Positions 1 through 11,500 of a DNA stretch of 64,000 bases are shown here, one piece after another; the stretch's first letter is position 1; every line of letters starts with the position of its first letter. The notes below the pieces were generated by a model that was not told the origin of the DNA, did no database searches, and worked only from the letters and a program-made list of their open reading frames with translations. Source of the DNA: Neostapfia colusana (lineage: Eukaryota; Streptophyta; Magnoliopsida; Poales; Poaceae); the NCBI GenBank assembly GCA_030760725.1, contig JASWHV010000011.1:82623765-82687764 (forward strand), written 5' to 3'. The translations under genes and the position numbers were made by a program.

Positions 1-1
1 G

Positions 2-2029
2 GGAATTGAAGTTGATCAAGCCAAGGTGGAGGCGATACACAGCTGACCGACTCCTACCACGGTCACACAAGTACGAAGCTTTCTCGGACTTGCTGGATTC
101 TATCGTCGTTTTGTGAAAGACTTCAGCTCCATAGCAGGCCCACTGCATGAGCTTACAAAGAAGGGTGCCCCATTCACATGGGGCAAGGCGCAAGAGGCTG
201 CATTTGCAACTTTGAAGAATAGGTTAACTCATACACCCCTTCTCCAATTACCAGATTTCAGTAAGACTTTTGAATTGGAATGTGATGCTAGTGGTATTGG
301 ATTGGGAGGTGTCTTGTTGCAAGAGGGGAAACTTATTGCTTATTTTAGCGAGAAACTGAATGGGTCTAGTCTGAACTATTCTACTTATGATAAAGAATTA
401 TATGCACTAGTACGAACTTTGGAAACATCGCAACATTATTTATGGCCTAAAGAATTTGTTATACATTCTCATCATGAATCTTTGAAGCACATTAAGAACC
501 AAACTAATCTGAACCCTAGGCATGCCAAGTGGGTAGAATTCATTGAGTCCTTTCCTTATGTCATCAAACACAAGAAAGGAAAAGATAATGTCATTACGGA
601 TGCCTTATCTCGCCGTTACAATATGTTGTCCCAACTTGATTTTAAGATTTTTGGCTTGGAAACAATTAAAGAACAATATTCTTTTGATGCTGATTTCAAA
701 TATGTGCTTCTGCAATGTAAAGAAGGAAAAACATGGAACAAGTTTGTTCTCACTAATGGTTTTGTGTTTCGAACTAACAAATTGTGCATTCCAGCTGGTT
801 CTGTGCGTATCTTACTATTGCAGGAAGCACATGGTGGAGGATTGATGGGACACTTTGGTGTCAAGAAGACGGAAGACATCTTAGCAAGCCATTTCTTTTG
901 GCCAAAGATGAGGAGAGATGTGGAGCGGTTTGTTGCTCGTTGCACCACCTGTCAAAAAGCTAAGTCCCGTCTTAATCCACATGGTTTATACATGCCTCTT
1001 CCTGTTCCTAGTGCTCCATGGAGGATGTTTCTATGGATTTTGTTTTAGGATTGCCTAGAACAAAGAAGGGGAGGGATAGTATTTTTGTTGTTGTCGACAG
1101 ATTTTCTAAAATGGCACATTTTATACCATGCCACAAAACTGATGATGCTACCCATATTGCTGATTTGTTCTTTCAAGAAGTTGTTCGTTTGCATGGGGTT
1201 TCAAACACTATTGTTTCAGATAGAGATGTCAAATTTCTTAATCATTTTTTGAAAACCTTATGGGCTAAGTTGGGGATAAAATTACTCTTTTCTACCACTT
1301 GTCACCCTCAAACTGATGGACAGACCGAAGTAGTGAACCGTAGTTTATCTAACATGCTAAGGGCTGTTCTGAAACATAACATCAAATTATGGGAAGAATG
1401 TTTGCCTCATATTGAATTTGCTTACAATTTCGCTGCATTCTACTACTAAATTGTGCCCTTTTCAGATTGTATATGGTTTTATTCCTCGTGCTCCCATTGA
1501 TCTTTTGACTCTGCCACCTTCAGAGAAATTGAATTTTGATGCTTCTCGCCGTGCTGAATTAATTCTTAAAATGCATGAGCAAACTAAATCAAACATTGAG
1601 AGCATGAACGCTAAGTATCAACAAGCCGGTAGCAAGGGTAGGAAGCATGTTACTTTTGAACCTGGTGATTTGGTTTGGGTGCATTTGAGAAAGGATAGAT
1701 TTCTTGATTTGAGAAAATCTAAATTACTGCATAGAGCTGCTGGACCCTTTAAAGTGCTTCGAAAAATTAATAATAATGCATATGAAATTGAGTTGTCTGC
1801 ACATTTTAGGGTTGCTTCCTCTTTTAATATTGCAGATTTGAAACCATATATGGGCGAGGAAGACACATTTGAGTCGAGGACGACTCAATTGCAAGAAGGG
1901 AAGGATGATGCGGACATCGCTACAGTTGATACAACCACAACACCAGCCCATTCACCACTCTCAGCTAATCAAGGTCCAATGACACGCGCTCGTGCACGTC
2001 AACTTAATTATCAGGTGCTTGGGAATTGA
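2..2029 (+). pseudogene. pol: E1 pol fragment: RT end, RNase H, integrase (broken)
   Basis: Reading starts in the RT connection (FLGLAGFYRRFV near 85-115). RNase H follows with ECDASGIGLGG at about 280-310 and TYDKELYAL near 385; the later catalytic Asp of the usual DHESLK motif is His here (SHHESLK, about 463-483). Integrase shows the zinc-binding region (CTTCQKAK, about 943-966) and the D, D, E residues in SMDFVLG (1030), VSDRDVKF (1215) and GQTEVVNR (1320). The reading frame is broken by a TGA at 44-46 (E2 has TGG there), a one-base loss near 1020 (frame 2 to 1) and another shift near 1430. The product is not functional. The C-terminal tail GPMTRARARQLN lies at about 1975-2010. Confidence 0.85.
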
Positions 2030-2078
2030 TCCAGCTAGGAGTGATGGAGGGATTAATGCAATAAAGGCTGCTCCACCC

Positions 2079-2090
2079 GAGGGGAAATCT
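2079..2090 (+). other. E1 polypurine tract
   Basis: GAGGGGAAATCT lies directly before the inferred LTR start TGAGGC and is conserved in inverted orientation at 56661-56672 in E2. Such a tract primes plus-strand DNA synthesis in LTR retrotransposons. Assigned from position and composition. Confidence 0.55.
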
Positions 2091-2840
2091 TGAGGCTAGG
2101 GCCATGTAATAAAGAGAGATTTAGACAAATAAGGAAAGGAATAAGGGAAATCTCGTCCAACTTTGCTGCTGGATGAAATTCCCTCTTTCTTCCCCCATTT
2201 AAAGATAGATGTGCTATAATAAGGAAAGAAATAGAGGAAATCATATCATGCCTTGCTGCTGGATGGGTTTCTCTCTTTCTTTCCCTATTAAATGGTAGTC
2301 TATCATAGAAAAAGGAAGGGAATAAGGGGATCACGTCCTACCTTTGTTGCTGGACGAATTTCCCTCTTCCCTCCCCTATTTAAGCAGTCCAAGAGCTCCT
2401 TGACAGGGTGGGTTTTGTTTTCTGTAAGTTTAGCCATTGCTACTTCCTTGTAACGCAAGTGTCGACGAGACCTTCCGATTACTTGAATCAGAACCCCAAC
2501 TTTTTCACACCTGTGAGTGTTTGCTTGTTATCTTGTTCTTCCTTGTTCTTCGATTGCTTGCAGGTTCAAGGCTGTTCTTGGCACGGCAAGTACAGCAACA
2601 ACAGGAGCCGGTGTAACTATCGCTAAGGCGCAGCATCCTTGTGGTTGTTGTAGTCGGGTAGCACAACGTCGACCTCCACCCAAATCGTAGTTACCAGGAG
2701 ACGGTGTAACTGTCGCTCAAGGCGCCACACCATTCTGGTTGTGGTAGTCGGGCAGCCAACGTCGGCCTCTACCAAATTCGTTCATTACCAACATCTCTCA
2801 TCGAAAGATAGGGCGTCCCCCGTACCCATTGGGTTCATCA
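2091..2840 (+). repeat. E1 3' LTR (750 bp)
   Basis: It starts TGAGGC after the purine tract and ends TTCATCA, and E2 has a 750-bp reverse copy at 55911-56660. A TATA-like CTATTTAAG lies near 2382-2390. The first part has three rough repeats of a 'GGAAAGGAATAAGGGAAATC...CCTTGCTGCTGGA' pattern with period near 100 bp (about 2130-2360). Flanking bases differ from those of E2, as expected for separate insertions. Confidence 0.65.
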
Positions 2841-3737
2841 GGAATGGCGTTGAGAAGGCGGGAGGTGTAAATCCTTTAGCGGGCAACTTCGACGTGTCCA
2901 CGTAGAGGACCATCCTGCTCGGCGCGAAGCGTTTTTCTATGTCGGGGTGTCGTGTGAAAGGTTGCTGCATACAACGTAAGAAAGAGCTCTTGAGAGAGTC
3001 TTTCAAGGCGGGTGTATGTGTCGTGTATTCCGGGTTGTTATTGATTCAAATCACCGTCGCTCGCGGAAGAGGATTGAGCATACTTGCCCCCACTGCGTCG
3101 TGACTTAGTAAGAAGATGAACTAAGTCTCTTAACTTGTTGTTTGTGGATTAATCACTGTATTGGAACCTTGACTGAAGTAGATATAGAGCCAACTAAATT
3201 TCAATTCCACCTTAGGCTAGCAACATCGGGATAAGCGTTTCTTGTTTGATTGTGGACTTCCGATGTTGTGAGGCGTGAGGACCACTAAAATGAAGGCTAA
3301 AAGAATCTGAATATAAGGATCAAGTTTAGTCAAGGTGCATTTTGCAAATTCCTATTCCTACTGTCTTGCTACCCCTGCATTTAGAGTTACATGTTTAGGA
3401 GTGACGGTTAAGTCTTGCTGAGCCTTAGTGCTCACGGTTGCTTCTGAGTTATTTTTGCAGGTAGCAGGATGCCTGCTATGAAGAGGGTTGTTCGGTGAAA
3501 CGATGAACCTCACGGTTTGTTCAACTCATCGGAAACCTAGCCGCTGCCTTTCTTTGGTGAAGCTAGTAGGAAGCGTTCACGGGCTGAACGACTTCTCTTC
3601 GGCGTAGTTAGGGTCGAGAGTGAGTAGTTGGTCCAGCTAGTTTTAATTTCCGCTGCGTGTGTACATTATGTTGTAAAAGAAATTATCTTGAGAAAAAATA
3701 GTTCCGCTATATTCTTATCATCTCTTTTCGTGCATAC
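2841..3737. other. Decayed repeat DNA with a Tekay-like LTR signature; no gene
   Basis: No coding frame is supported. Around 3410-3480 the sequence CTTGCTGAGCCTTAGTGCTCACGG followed by TTTTTGCAGGTAG resembles the TTGCTGAGTACCATCGGTACTCA...GCTCAGGTCA segment of the Tekay LTRs at 11648 and 20903. This suggests an old LTR fragment of that lineage. The similarity is short and the boundaries are not defined. Confidence 0.35.
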
Positions 3738-4228
3738 TGTTGGGTGCCACATCGCACGACACCACCCACTGCGATTCCCGGGTCGGGCTCCACAACATTC
3801 ACGGAGCTCACCTCCAAAGAGAGGGAAGGTCCGGCACTGACACGTGGCGTGCGCGGAGCCACCTCCGAATAGAGAGGAGGTCCCGACTGCCAGGATACGT
3901 GGCGCACGCGGAGCTCACCTCCGAAGGAGAGGGAGGTCTCGCTCGCTTGACACGCGGCACAACCGGAGCTCATCTCTATGGAAAAAGGGGAGACCAGGCC
4001 CCGGTGGACATGTGGAGCTTCCGGAGGTCATCACCGCGGAGGTAACGAGTTCTGGAGCGGTTTTTGGATTCTGTACGCGTAGAAATACCGGTACGGAGGA
4101 GAAACCGACCTGAATTCCACAATGTTACCGCACCAAACCAACTAAAAATAAGTTGTTAAGATTCAACGATAATTTGAATAGGACTCGTATTCGAAATACA
4201 ATCAAATTAGAACTCTTCTTCTCCCGAT

Positions 4229-4237
4229 TATAAATAG
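4229..4237 (+). promoter_or_regulatory. TATA box of candidate LTR F
   Basis: TATAAATAG in an AT-rich context about 490 bp from the LTR start, downstream of the CACGTGGC repeat units. The position fits a U3 promoter reading right. Confidence 0.45.
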
Positions 4238-4311
4238 AACCCAGAACCTTTGGCCGAATCCACAAACTTCTTTTCCGACAACTTAGAGCCTAGCCCCTAC
4301 CTCGCCGAGTA

Positions 4312-4316
4312 AGCCC
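4312..4316. repeat. Target-site duplication of Sirevirus D, left (AGCCC)
   Basis: AGCCC directly precedes the 5' LTR and recurs directly after the 3' LTR at 55580-55584. This proves that 4317 and 55579 are the two ends of one insertion despite 51 kb between them. Confidence 0.9.
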
Positions 4317-4589
4317 TGTAAGTGCATCTAGAAAATCCCTTGTGGGTTTTGGCTAATTGATGACGAACATATGAGATCCTAATGAAACTATTAAGATGAT
4401 TGCAGGATAAATAAATTGAACTGGCTCGGCACACACAAAAAGGTGAAAAATAGAGTGGTGCCCAAAAAGGAAGACTTAAGTGGAATTTAGAAGAGCAAAG
4501 TAGATATAAATGTATAGGTTGTGTGTGAGAGACACATCCCAAGAGCTCATGACTTTGCGTAAGGGTAAGGGCTAATAATCAACTAAAAT

Positions 4590-4877
4590 CCACTGAACAC
4601 CGGACTAGTCCATCCATGGATCGGACTAGTCCGGTCAGCTTACTGGAACTAAACCGGACAAGTCCGGTTTTGGACCGGACTAGTCCGGTCATGTCTCTGT
4701 TGTCCTCTTTAGAGGACTGCGGACTAGTCCATCCAAGCGACAGGACTAGTCCGCTGAAGTTTCTGGAACCCCATTTCACATAGCACCGGACAAGTCTGGT
4801 TTGTGGACCGGACTAGTCCGGTTAACCCACTGGAAGTAGACCGGACAAGTCCGATCATATACCGGACTAGTCCGGTA
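4590..4877. repeat. Array of ACCGGACTAGTCCGGT palindromes and CCGGACAAGTCCGG variants
   Basis: About ten copies of a perfect or near-perfect palindrome around ACTAGT or ACAAGT lie in U3, just upstream of the TATA box. Further copies lie at 5553-5600, 51985-52025, 52419-52500, and in the 3' LTR at 54508-54788. Palindromic CCGGA-TCCGG motifs are known in Sirevirus LTRs; a role in transcription or in packaging is inferred only. Confidence 0.8.
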
Positions 4878-4910
4878 GTAGATTTAACAACGGTAACTTC
4901 TTTGGAAACC

Positions 4911-4920
4911 CTATAAAAAG
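4911..4920 (+). promoter_or_regulatory. TATA box of D 5' LTR
   Basis: CTATAAAAAG follows the palindrome array and is conserved in the 3' LTR near 54822-54831. It sets the start of the R region roughly 30 bp downstream. Confidence 0.7.
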
Positions 4921-5670
4921 AGGTCCTTCGTTGTTTCTAAAAAGAGACACGACACATATTGTCAAAAACTCGAACCCTAGCACCGCCATCTGTCCCAAGA
5001 GTCCAAAAACACATCTCCCCATACATCTAAGGTGCAAAAAGGCCAAGATCAATCAAATACTTGGATTTGGGATTGAGAGATCGTCGTTCTTTTGTTGTGA
5101 GCTTTTGGGGTTTGATTTCTCTACACTCATATTCTGCATTGTAATCTTTTTGAGTGTATTTAATTATCTTCTCTGTAATTCTTGTGGGAGCCCTCAACGT
5201 GTGAGGTTGCCTCATAAACTCGGTGATTACCCGTGATAGTGGAGTCAAGTCGGCCTTTGTGGTGACTTGAAGAGGGAAAGGGTTAGGAACCAGACTCTGT
5301 GTGAGCTTCCTCAACGAGGACGTAGATCTCTTGGTGAGATCGAACCTCGGTAAAAATTCGTGTCTCTTGTCTCTCATTTGTTTTACATTTTGATACATTA
5401 GATCACTAGTTTGCTAGCCATCGTTTGAGTTCTTTATAAGTTTGCACGTGCATCCATATAATAAATTTAATTTATAAAAACTGTTGTTCTCATTCCGCTG
5501 CTAAAAGATTAAATTTGTGAGACACACTTAATTAACTCAAATAATTCAGCACACCGGACTAGTCCGCCCACACAACCGGACTAGTCCGGTCAGTCAAGTT
5601 TCTGATAACTTTATTAAGTATGCAGGAATTCTTTAAAGGTCTATTCACCCCCCTCTAGGCCACATTCAAT

Positions 5671-5683
5671 TGGTATCAGAGCC
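5671..5683 (+). other. D primer-binding site (initiator tRNA-Met)
   Basis: TGGTATCAGAGCC, two bases after the LTR end, is complementary to the 3' end of plant initiator tRNA-Met, the usual primer for Ty1/copia elements. Confidence 0.9.
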
Positions 5684-5722
5684 AAATTCTCCACCAACGA
5701 GACTCACATCTTGGAGAGATCA

Positions 5723-7800
5723 ATGGCCTCTGAGAAGAACAACGATATCCCGAAGACGAACAAAAACGATGAGGAGCAAGAAGCCAAAGCCTTCGATGTG
5801 CTGAAAGAAAATCCACATGACGATGATGAAGTGAGACAGCTAAAGACATTACTGAGAAAGAAGTTAATGGCACAAAAGGGAAAAGAGGAAGAAAAGACGA
5901 TGGGGAGTGGTCATCACGACTACTCCCGATATCCTTACAACTACAACCGTCTCAATTCAAATAATCATTATCTCTCTATTCCTATGGGAAGGCCCCCACA
6001 GTTTGACGGAAGTGACTACACCATGTGGAAGTACAACATGAAGATGCATCTAATATCCCTGAACCCTAGTCTGTGGCACATTGTTTGCACAGGCATCGAT
6101 ATTCCGGACACGGATGATGAACTCACTCTAGAACAAGAACAAGAGATTCACAGAAACGCACAAGCCGTCGCCGTGATCACATCATCACTAAGCAGAGAGG
6201 AATTCACCAAGATCGATGGGTTAGAAAGTGCAAAAGAAATCTGGGATACCCTCAAGACAGCTCATGAAGAAAATAGGTCTGTACGTGAATCCAAAATTGA
6301 GATGCTAGAAGGAGAGTTGCAGAGATTTGCTATTGAAGAAGGCGAATCACCTCAAGACATGTACAATCGGATGAAGGCACTCATCAACAAAATCCATGCC
6401 TATAGAAGTAAGAAATGGACAGATCATGAAGTGGTCAAAAGAATGATTAGAGCCTTTATGCCAAGAAATGTCACACTTTGCTCAATGATCAGAGAGAGCC
6501 CCGGTTTTCACAAAATGACTCCCGATGAATTACTAGGGAAGATCATAAATCATGAAATGATGGAGAAAGAAGCTCAATACGTCAAAGACTTAGCCGAACT
6601 CACCTCATCCAAAAAGAAAGAAGTTGCTCTCAAAGCAACGTGCAGACCCAAACTCAAAGAAACTCGTGAAGACCAAGACGATGGAGATACAAGCGACGAG
6701 AGCACCGATCTTAATGACGAAGAAATGGTGCTCTTCATCAAAAAGTTCAAACGCATGATGAAGAGAAGACACGGCAACAATTCACATGAAGGCAAAAGCA
6801 AGGATAAAGGAAAATCCAAGGCTCGACGCACTTGCTACAACTGCGGAGAGTATGATCACTTCATGGTCGACTGTACTTATGAAGAAAACAAAAAGAAGAA
6901 GGAAACAAGATCTCAAGAAAAGAAAATTTTCAGAAAAAAAGACAAGCCCATCAAGCTCACATTGGGAAGGAGTGGGACTCAAACGACGAGTCCTCCTCCG
7001 ATGAAGAAGAAGAGATGGCCACTTTCGTAGTCAAGAAACCAACTATGAGAGCCACACTCTTTCCGAACATGGGAGGACGAGACATGAACAACCACACTTG
7101 TCTTATGGCTAAGGAAGACAAGAAAAAGGTTCGACTTACTCCTCCTGTGCTAAATTCCTCCATTGATGACTTTGATAGCTCTAGTGACAATGAAGAATTG
7201 TTTAGAGGGCTAAGTAAAATTGCTTTAAAGAAAATGGAAATGTTGTCAAACAAAATCTTTGAAAAGGAGGAACTTGTCAACCGACAAGAAGATATGCTCA
7301 TCCGTGAGATGAAGAGATATCAAGAAGTTGAAAAGCTTCTTGAGCTTGAGAGAGAGAAGAATGAGTCACTTGAGTTAGAGCTAGCCTTGAGTAAGGAAAT
7401 TTACTCAAAGTTAGAGGACTCGCACATTGCAATAAAGGAAGAACTTGCTAACTTGTCAAAAGTTAACAAAATCCTTGAGGTGCAAGTTGAGTCGCTCAAA
7501 CAAAGTGACTCCTCTTCCTCCAAGAGCTCCCCACATGACATGCATTCTTCTCAAAACGGCATCTTTGATAAGGAGAAGATCAAATATGCACGAAGTGCAT
7601 ATATGATCACTAGACCTCCCAATGTCAAAAATGGTCTTGGCTTTGACAGGAACAAATACATATCCACTTCTAATCATGCTAAGAATAGGATCATTTTTGT
7701 TAAAGAAAAATCCCATGAATTTGAGCTACAAACACTGTTCCATACATTTGATGCTTCTTATGTTCTCATGAAAAACAAGTATGGAAAAGTCATTGCTAAA
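5723..7800 (+). pseudogene. gag: D gag: nucleocapsid polyprotein, N-terminal part
   Basis: The likely start is the ATG at 5723 (MASEKNN); an upstream TTG in the same frame is not a credible start. A UBN2/gag-like region holds PPQFDGSDYTMWKYNM (about 5994-6042) and ends in a C-X2-C-X4-H-X4-C zinc knuckle (CYNCGEYDHFMVDC, 6833-6874). A one-base shift lies between about 6945 and 6960, after which acidic and coiled-coil sequence continues in frame 1 (7015-7800). Tat B then splits it, and it resumes after the duplication at 40297. It packages element RNA in the virus-like particle. It is inactive because of the shift and the insertion. Confidence 0.85.
7796..7800. repeat. Target-site duplication of Tat B, left (CTAAA)
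   Basis: CTAAA before TGTCGAAG at 7801 recurs after ...ATCGACA at 40292-40296. The gag reading frame of D continues exactly across this site (GKVIAK to YTGPRHKN), which confirms the edges. Confidence 0.92.
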
Positions 7801-8578
7801 TGTCGAAGTGTTCGGTCGACACTTCCCCCAGGCCTGCACTGGGCAGCCCGCGGAGGTTCTTTTTTCGGTGGGGCTAGTCCCTTGCGGAGAGCTTGCGCGG
7901 ATGGACGAGTTAGTAAGAGCTTGACACTGTGAGTTTTACGTGGTTCAGGCCGCCGGAGCGTAAAACCCTACGTCCACGGTGAGCTATGGAGCTCGCTGTA
8001 TTGCTTGCTGCTCAGGGCCGGAGTCCTGAGCTTGGGGGTGAGTTACAGCTTGGGCGTGAATGGCTAGCGTATGAGTTGCAGAAATGCGAACCCTTTCTAT
8101 CGTCGCCTACCCGAGCCTTTTATAGTCCAAGACTCGGGTGGCTTACATGGGGGCCCGGGACCCGACAGGTGGTCCCGGGGAGATTGACTGTTATCTACCG
8201 TATCTGCAGTTATGCCGGTAGTTGTCTCTGGCGAAGACTTCCGAGTCTCCGTCTTGCCGCCCTGCCCATGCCGCACGCCAGTCGTAGTGGTTGATGACGG
8301 CGCAGGCGGCATGGGATGTCTTGTCGCGGTGTTTATTGGTTGGCAGGTTCTGACACCGCGCGCCAGTCTGTGATGCGACTGGGTGCAACGGCACCTGACA
8401 GAGGCGTGCTCCGCGTCTCCGCGTCTTGGGAAGACGCGGGCCTTGAATACCTTGTACGGGCAAGGTATGGGGCGTCTTTACCCCCGCTGCCTATCGCTCG
8501 GGGGCAGGCAGCGCCGTTCTACTGGCCACGTGGCGGGCCCGGAGCCCTTCTCAGAGGAGAGGAGGGTCCGGCCCGCGG
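7801..8578 (-). repeat. Tat B 3' LTR, first piece
   Basis: Begins TGTCGAAGTG on the + strand, which is the 3' end of the LTR in element sense. It contains the minus-strand TATA box at about 8118-8127 (TATAAAAGGC) and ends at the CGCGG target of Tekay T. It continues at 32867-33185. Confidence 0.9.
8574..8578. repeat. Target-site duplication of Tekay T, left (CGCGG)
   Basis: CGCGG precedes TGTAACACC and recurs at 32862-32866. The uninterrupted Tat B right LTR (near 39966-39972) and Tat C (near 50685-50690) have a single copy in the same context. Confidence 0.92.
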
Positions 8579-11500
8579 TGTAACACCCCAAAAATCTTGT
8601 TAAGACCCTAAATCATATTGAGAGGGGAATTTAAAAATTTTTGGACGTATTGCATGTTTTGCAAAAATTCAAATTCAAACTGGAATTCAATTTAAATTCA
8701 AAACAGAAAAGAAATAGAAAAAGAAAAAGGAAAACAGAAAAAAATCGGCCAGTGGGCCGAAACCCACCAGCCGGCCCACCCTGCCCCCGCGCTAGCCCGC
8801 AGCCGCGCGCCCGCGCTCTCTCTCTCAGACAGGTGGGACCCACCTGTCATCCCTAACCCCCGATCGTCCGAAACTCGGACTGTTCACCCGTGCGCGCGCG
8901 ATCGCAACCGACCGGATTTCCGGGCGAATTCTGGTTCTGGAGGACTCCCACTCGATCTAAACAAACTCACTGCCCTCCCCCGTCTATAAAAACCCCGGCC
9001 TCGTTCTGTTTTTCCCACGCGATCTGCTGTTTTTCCTCCGGTGAGAACCCGAGCCTTCTCCGGCGAATTCTGGCCGATCTACGCTTGGAAATTCCGATCT
9101 AACTCACTGGTCTTGATCCACCGCCTCCGGGGAACCTTGCAGGTGCAGAAAACTCGGTGACTTGCGGTGTAAACACAGCGCCGACGAGCCTCGCCGTGAA
9201 TTCACCTCGGACCTTGTCGCCGATCACCTTCCAGGACCTCCGAGCTCAAGAAAACCCCCGAGGTGAGATCCCCGACCTCTCCTCCACCGATCTATGCCAT
9301 AAGATCACAGTTCTAGGAAGAATTCTCGAAGATCCGAAAGTCTCCGGCGAGATCGCCGCTTCCCACCGCCGTGCGCCGCCGGCAGCGCCGCCCGCGTTCG
9401 ATCAGAGCGACGTGGCCGCTTGTGCGCCGTTTATTTTAAATCACACGGTAGGGTTTAAATCCCCGCGTACCGGTTCGACGTTATAATCTCAGCCGTCGGT
9501 TTAAAATCGGACGGTCCACGTCAGCCCCGCGTTATAAAGACTGGAAATCTTACGTGCTACCCCCTGGGGTTCTCGGGAAATAAGAGCTAGCCCCGGAAAC
9601 TTCTGATCTAGCCCCTGGAACTTCAGAAAATCATGTAAATTCATTTAAAAATCAGTTTTAGCCCCTGGACTTAATAAAAATTAGGAAAAACCCCTCTGTT
9701 ATGTATAGGTAGACCCCTAAAAATTGTTAAAATAATATTATAGACCCTGTAGAGGGATGAGTTTACCTTTTTAGCCCTGATTAATATTTAATTTGGGAAA
9801 TTGAATATGTGGCTAGTGTTTAAAATTTAAAAAGTGGGACAAACATATTGTCAAAATTAAATTTAAAAAAACTTTCTCAGTATTTAGAAAAATTTGGAGT
9901 GAGATAAAAACATATTTTGGGCTGAAGTGAATTTGTTTAATTTATTATTCATATTTAGGGACACATTTTTAAGTAAAGAATAGTTCTAGAAAATAGGGAA
10001 AATAATTGTAAAATAGTTTACATCAGAGGAAAAGGTCAAAAATATATTAGCCAATATTTTAGATCAGAACCTATTCTGTTTAGATGATGTGTCTTGTTAT
10101 TTTTATAATAAAGTTCACATTTAGGCATAGGAAATAAATCTGAAAATATAGCAAATAGTAAATGATAAATGGAGTTCTAAAATCCAAAGAATTCAGTCTA
10201 GGGTTGGTAGAAATTATAAAGACACATATGGAGAAGGGAAATACCTTTCATGCATACTTGGTAGCAAAAAGGTGTAGTAATTGAATATAAGGAATTTATT
10301 TAAATTGGAAACTCATATATATAGTATGTAAGTATAAATGTGAACACAAAAGTAGGAATCATATACATATGATTAAAAGTATATGCAAGCCACAAATCAA
10401 CACACAGAGTAACCACAACACATATAATGGTGAATGACTTTCATAAATGTGAATGTGTGGTTTGTATGAAGTGGAAGTGTGAACTATGTTTTATGGATTG
10501 TTGTTTTTCTTTTGCTATGTGTGATGGTATGATGTAGAACCTGCTCAAGAGCAAGTTATTCCTTTCCAAGATCAGGACTACCTATTTCAAGAGCAGCAGG
10601 AAGGAGACAAGTGTTCTTGACCACTTTGATCCTATGCTAGGATGTGTAGATAGAATTATTTGCATTGTCAAATAAAATATGAAACTCATGTTAGGAAGTT
10701 TCCCTAGAATTGCATTACCTTGTTTCCTTGTAGCTTGGGTTGGGATTTATTTTATCATGTCATTTATTATTATGCATATGCTTAGCCGTGCTTAGAATGG
10801 GATATTTGGGATATGAGATCATCAGTTTATTTTACCATACTCTTAAATGAGATATTGTGAGTTATGTAGAGGTAGGGATCAAGGCAAGTTGGATGTTTTG
10901 GTTGTGTGCTGGGTGCACGAGACTCGGGTTTGTGTTTAGTACTTGCCTGGATCCTAAGGACCGGTTCATGGAGCATGTAACCTGGCTTTACCGTGCCAAC
11001 CACATGCTGAGATGGGGCAGCTTGGCCAATTAATTAGGTGTATCCCCGGCGTAGTAAGGGTGTGTTGGATGGTGCGGGGAATAGGTGTCAGCTGGACTAC
11101 CATATGAACCGTAAGACTCAAGAGGGGGCCACTGCAGCGGGGTTAGAGCCTCTTGTATGCTGTTAGGGGTGAAACCTCAGTGGGCCCACGCTCGTCGGGA
11201 ATCCCTTTGTAAAGGCTTCGTAGTGATCTCCTGGCTACACACCTGGGAAGTGTGAATGTGGTTCGTAGCCACTGGCATAATGGAGGTTCTTTTAGTCCAC
11301 CCGGCAACGGGGGATGAAATCACTACATGTGGGTACAGTGGTGCAAACTCTGCAGAGTCAAAACTGTCATGACAGCCGTGCTCACGGTCAAGAGCGGTTT
11401 GGACTTATTCATGATCAGAGGATTGATGGTTTTGGAAGTTGTGGATGTTAAGCGGGGAGCTTAACATTGGAAATGATGTTATGGTTATTTGATTATGATG

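Larger units (their letters stand above)
1..2840 (+). mobile_element. E1: Ty3/gypsy retrotransposon, 3' part (pol end plus 3' LTR)
   Basis: The window opens inside reverse transcriptase and runs through RNase H and integrase to a 750-bp LTR. A related minus-strand copy (E2, 55911-58223) ends at the same base of the LTR, which fixes the right edge at 2840. The polyprotein ends with a GPMTRARAR-type tail and no chromodomain is visible, which resembles the CRM-type chromovirus tail; lineage is an inference. The 5' half lies outside the window, so target-site duplication cannot be tested. Confidence 0.85.
3738..4316 (+). repeat. F: candidate LTR, left part, split by Sirevirus D
   Basis: It begins TGTTGGGTGCC after CATAC. 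It contains four tandem units of about 55-60 bp with (A)CACGTGGC-like cores (about 3835-4020), then a TATA box and a presumed transcript start. The sequence resumes after the Sirevirus at 55585, where CCCAACGA at about 55624-55631 could be the inverted partner of TGTTGGG. A decayed primer-site-like TGATCAGAG follows. Family and right edge are uncertain. Confidence 0.4.
4317..5668 (+). repeat. D 5' LTR (1352 bp)
   Basis: TGTAAGTGCATC...CACATTCA, nearly identical to the 3' LTR at 54229-55579 (1351 bp). It has a TATA box CTATAAAAAG at 4911-4920 and transcript-like sequence thereafter. U3 carries the dense palindrome array described separately. The high LTR identity suggests insertion not long ago on an evolutionary scale; the exact divergence was not computed. 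Confidence 0.9.

Noticed and set aside
2785..3006. Minus-strand 73-codon ORF
   Set aside because: Spans the LTR edge of E1 and the flanking DNA, so it is a chance frame made by insertion.
4590..4877. Regularly spaced palindromes considered as a CRISPR-like array
   Set aside because: Irregular spacing, palindromes without unique spacers, located in an LTR of a plant genome.
5671..5683. Possible tRNA gene piece (also 12017-12028)
   Set aside because: Only the 12-13 bases complementary to a tRNA 3' end, placed right after an LTR; these are primer-binding sites.
9157..9486. 109-codon ORF in the Tekay LTR, also at 18405-18734
   Set aside because: Conservation follows from LTR identity; no known domain, upstream ATGs are present, and it starts in non-coding leader.
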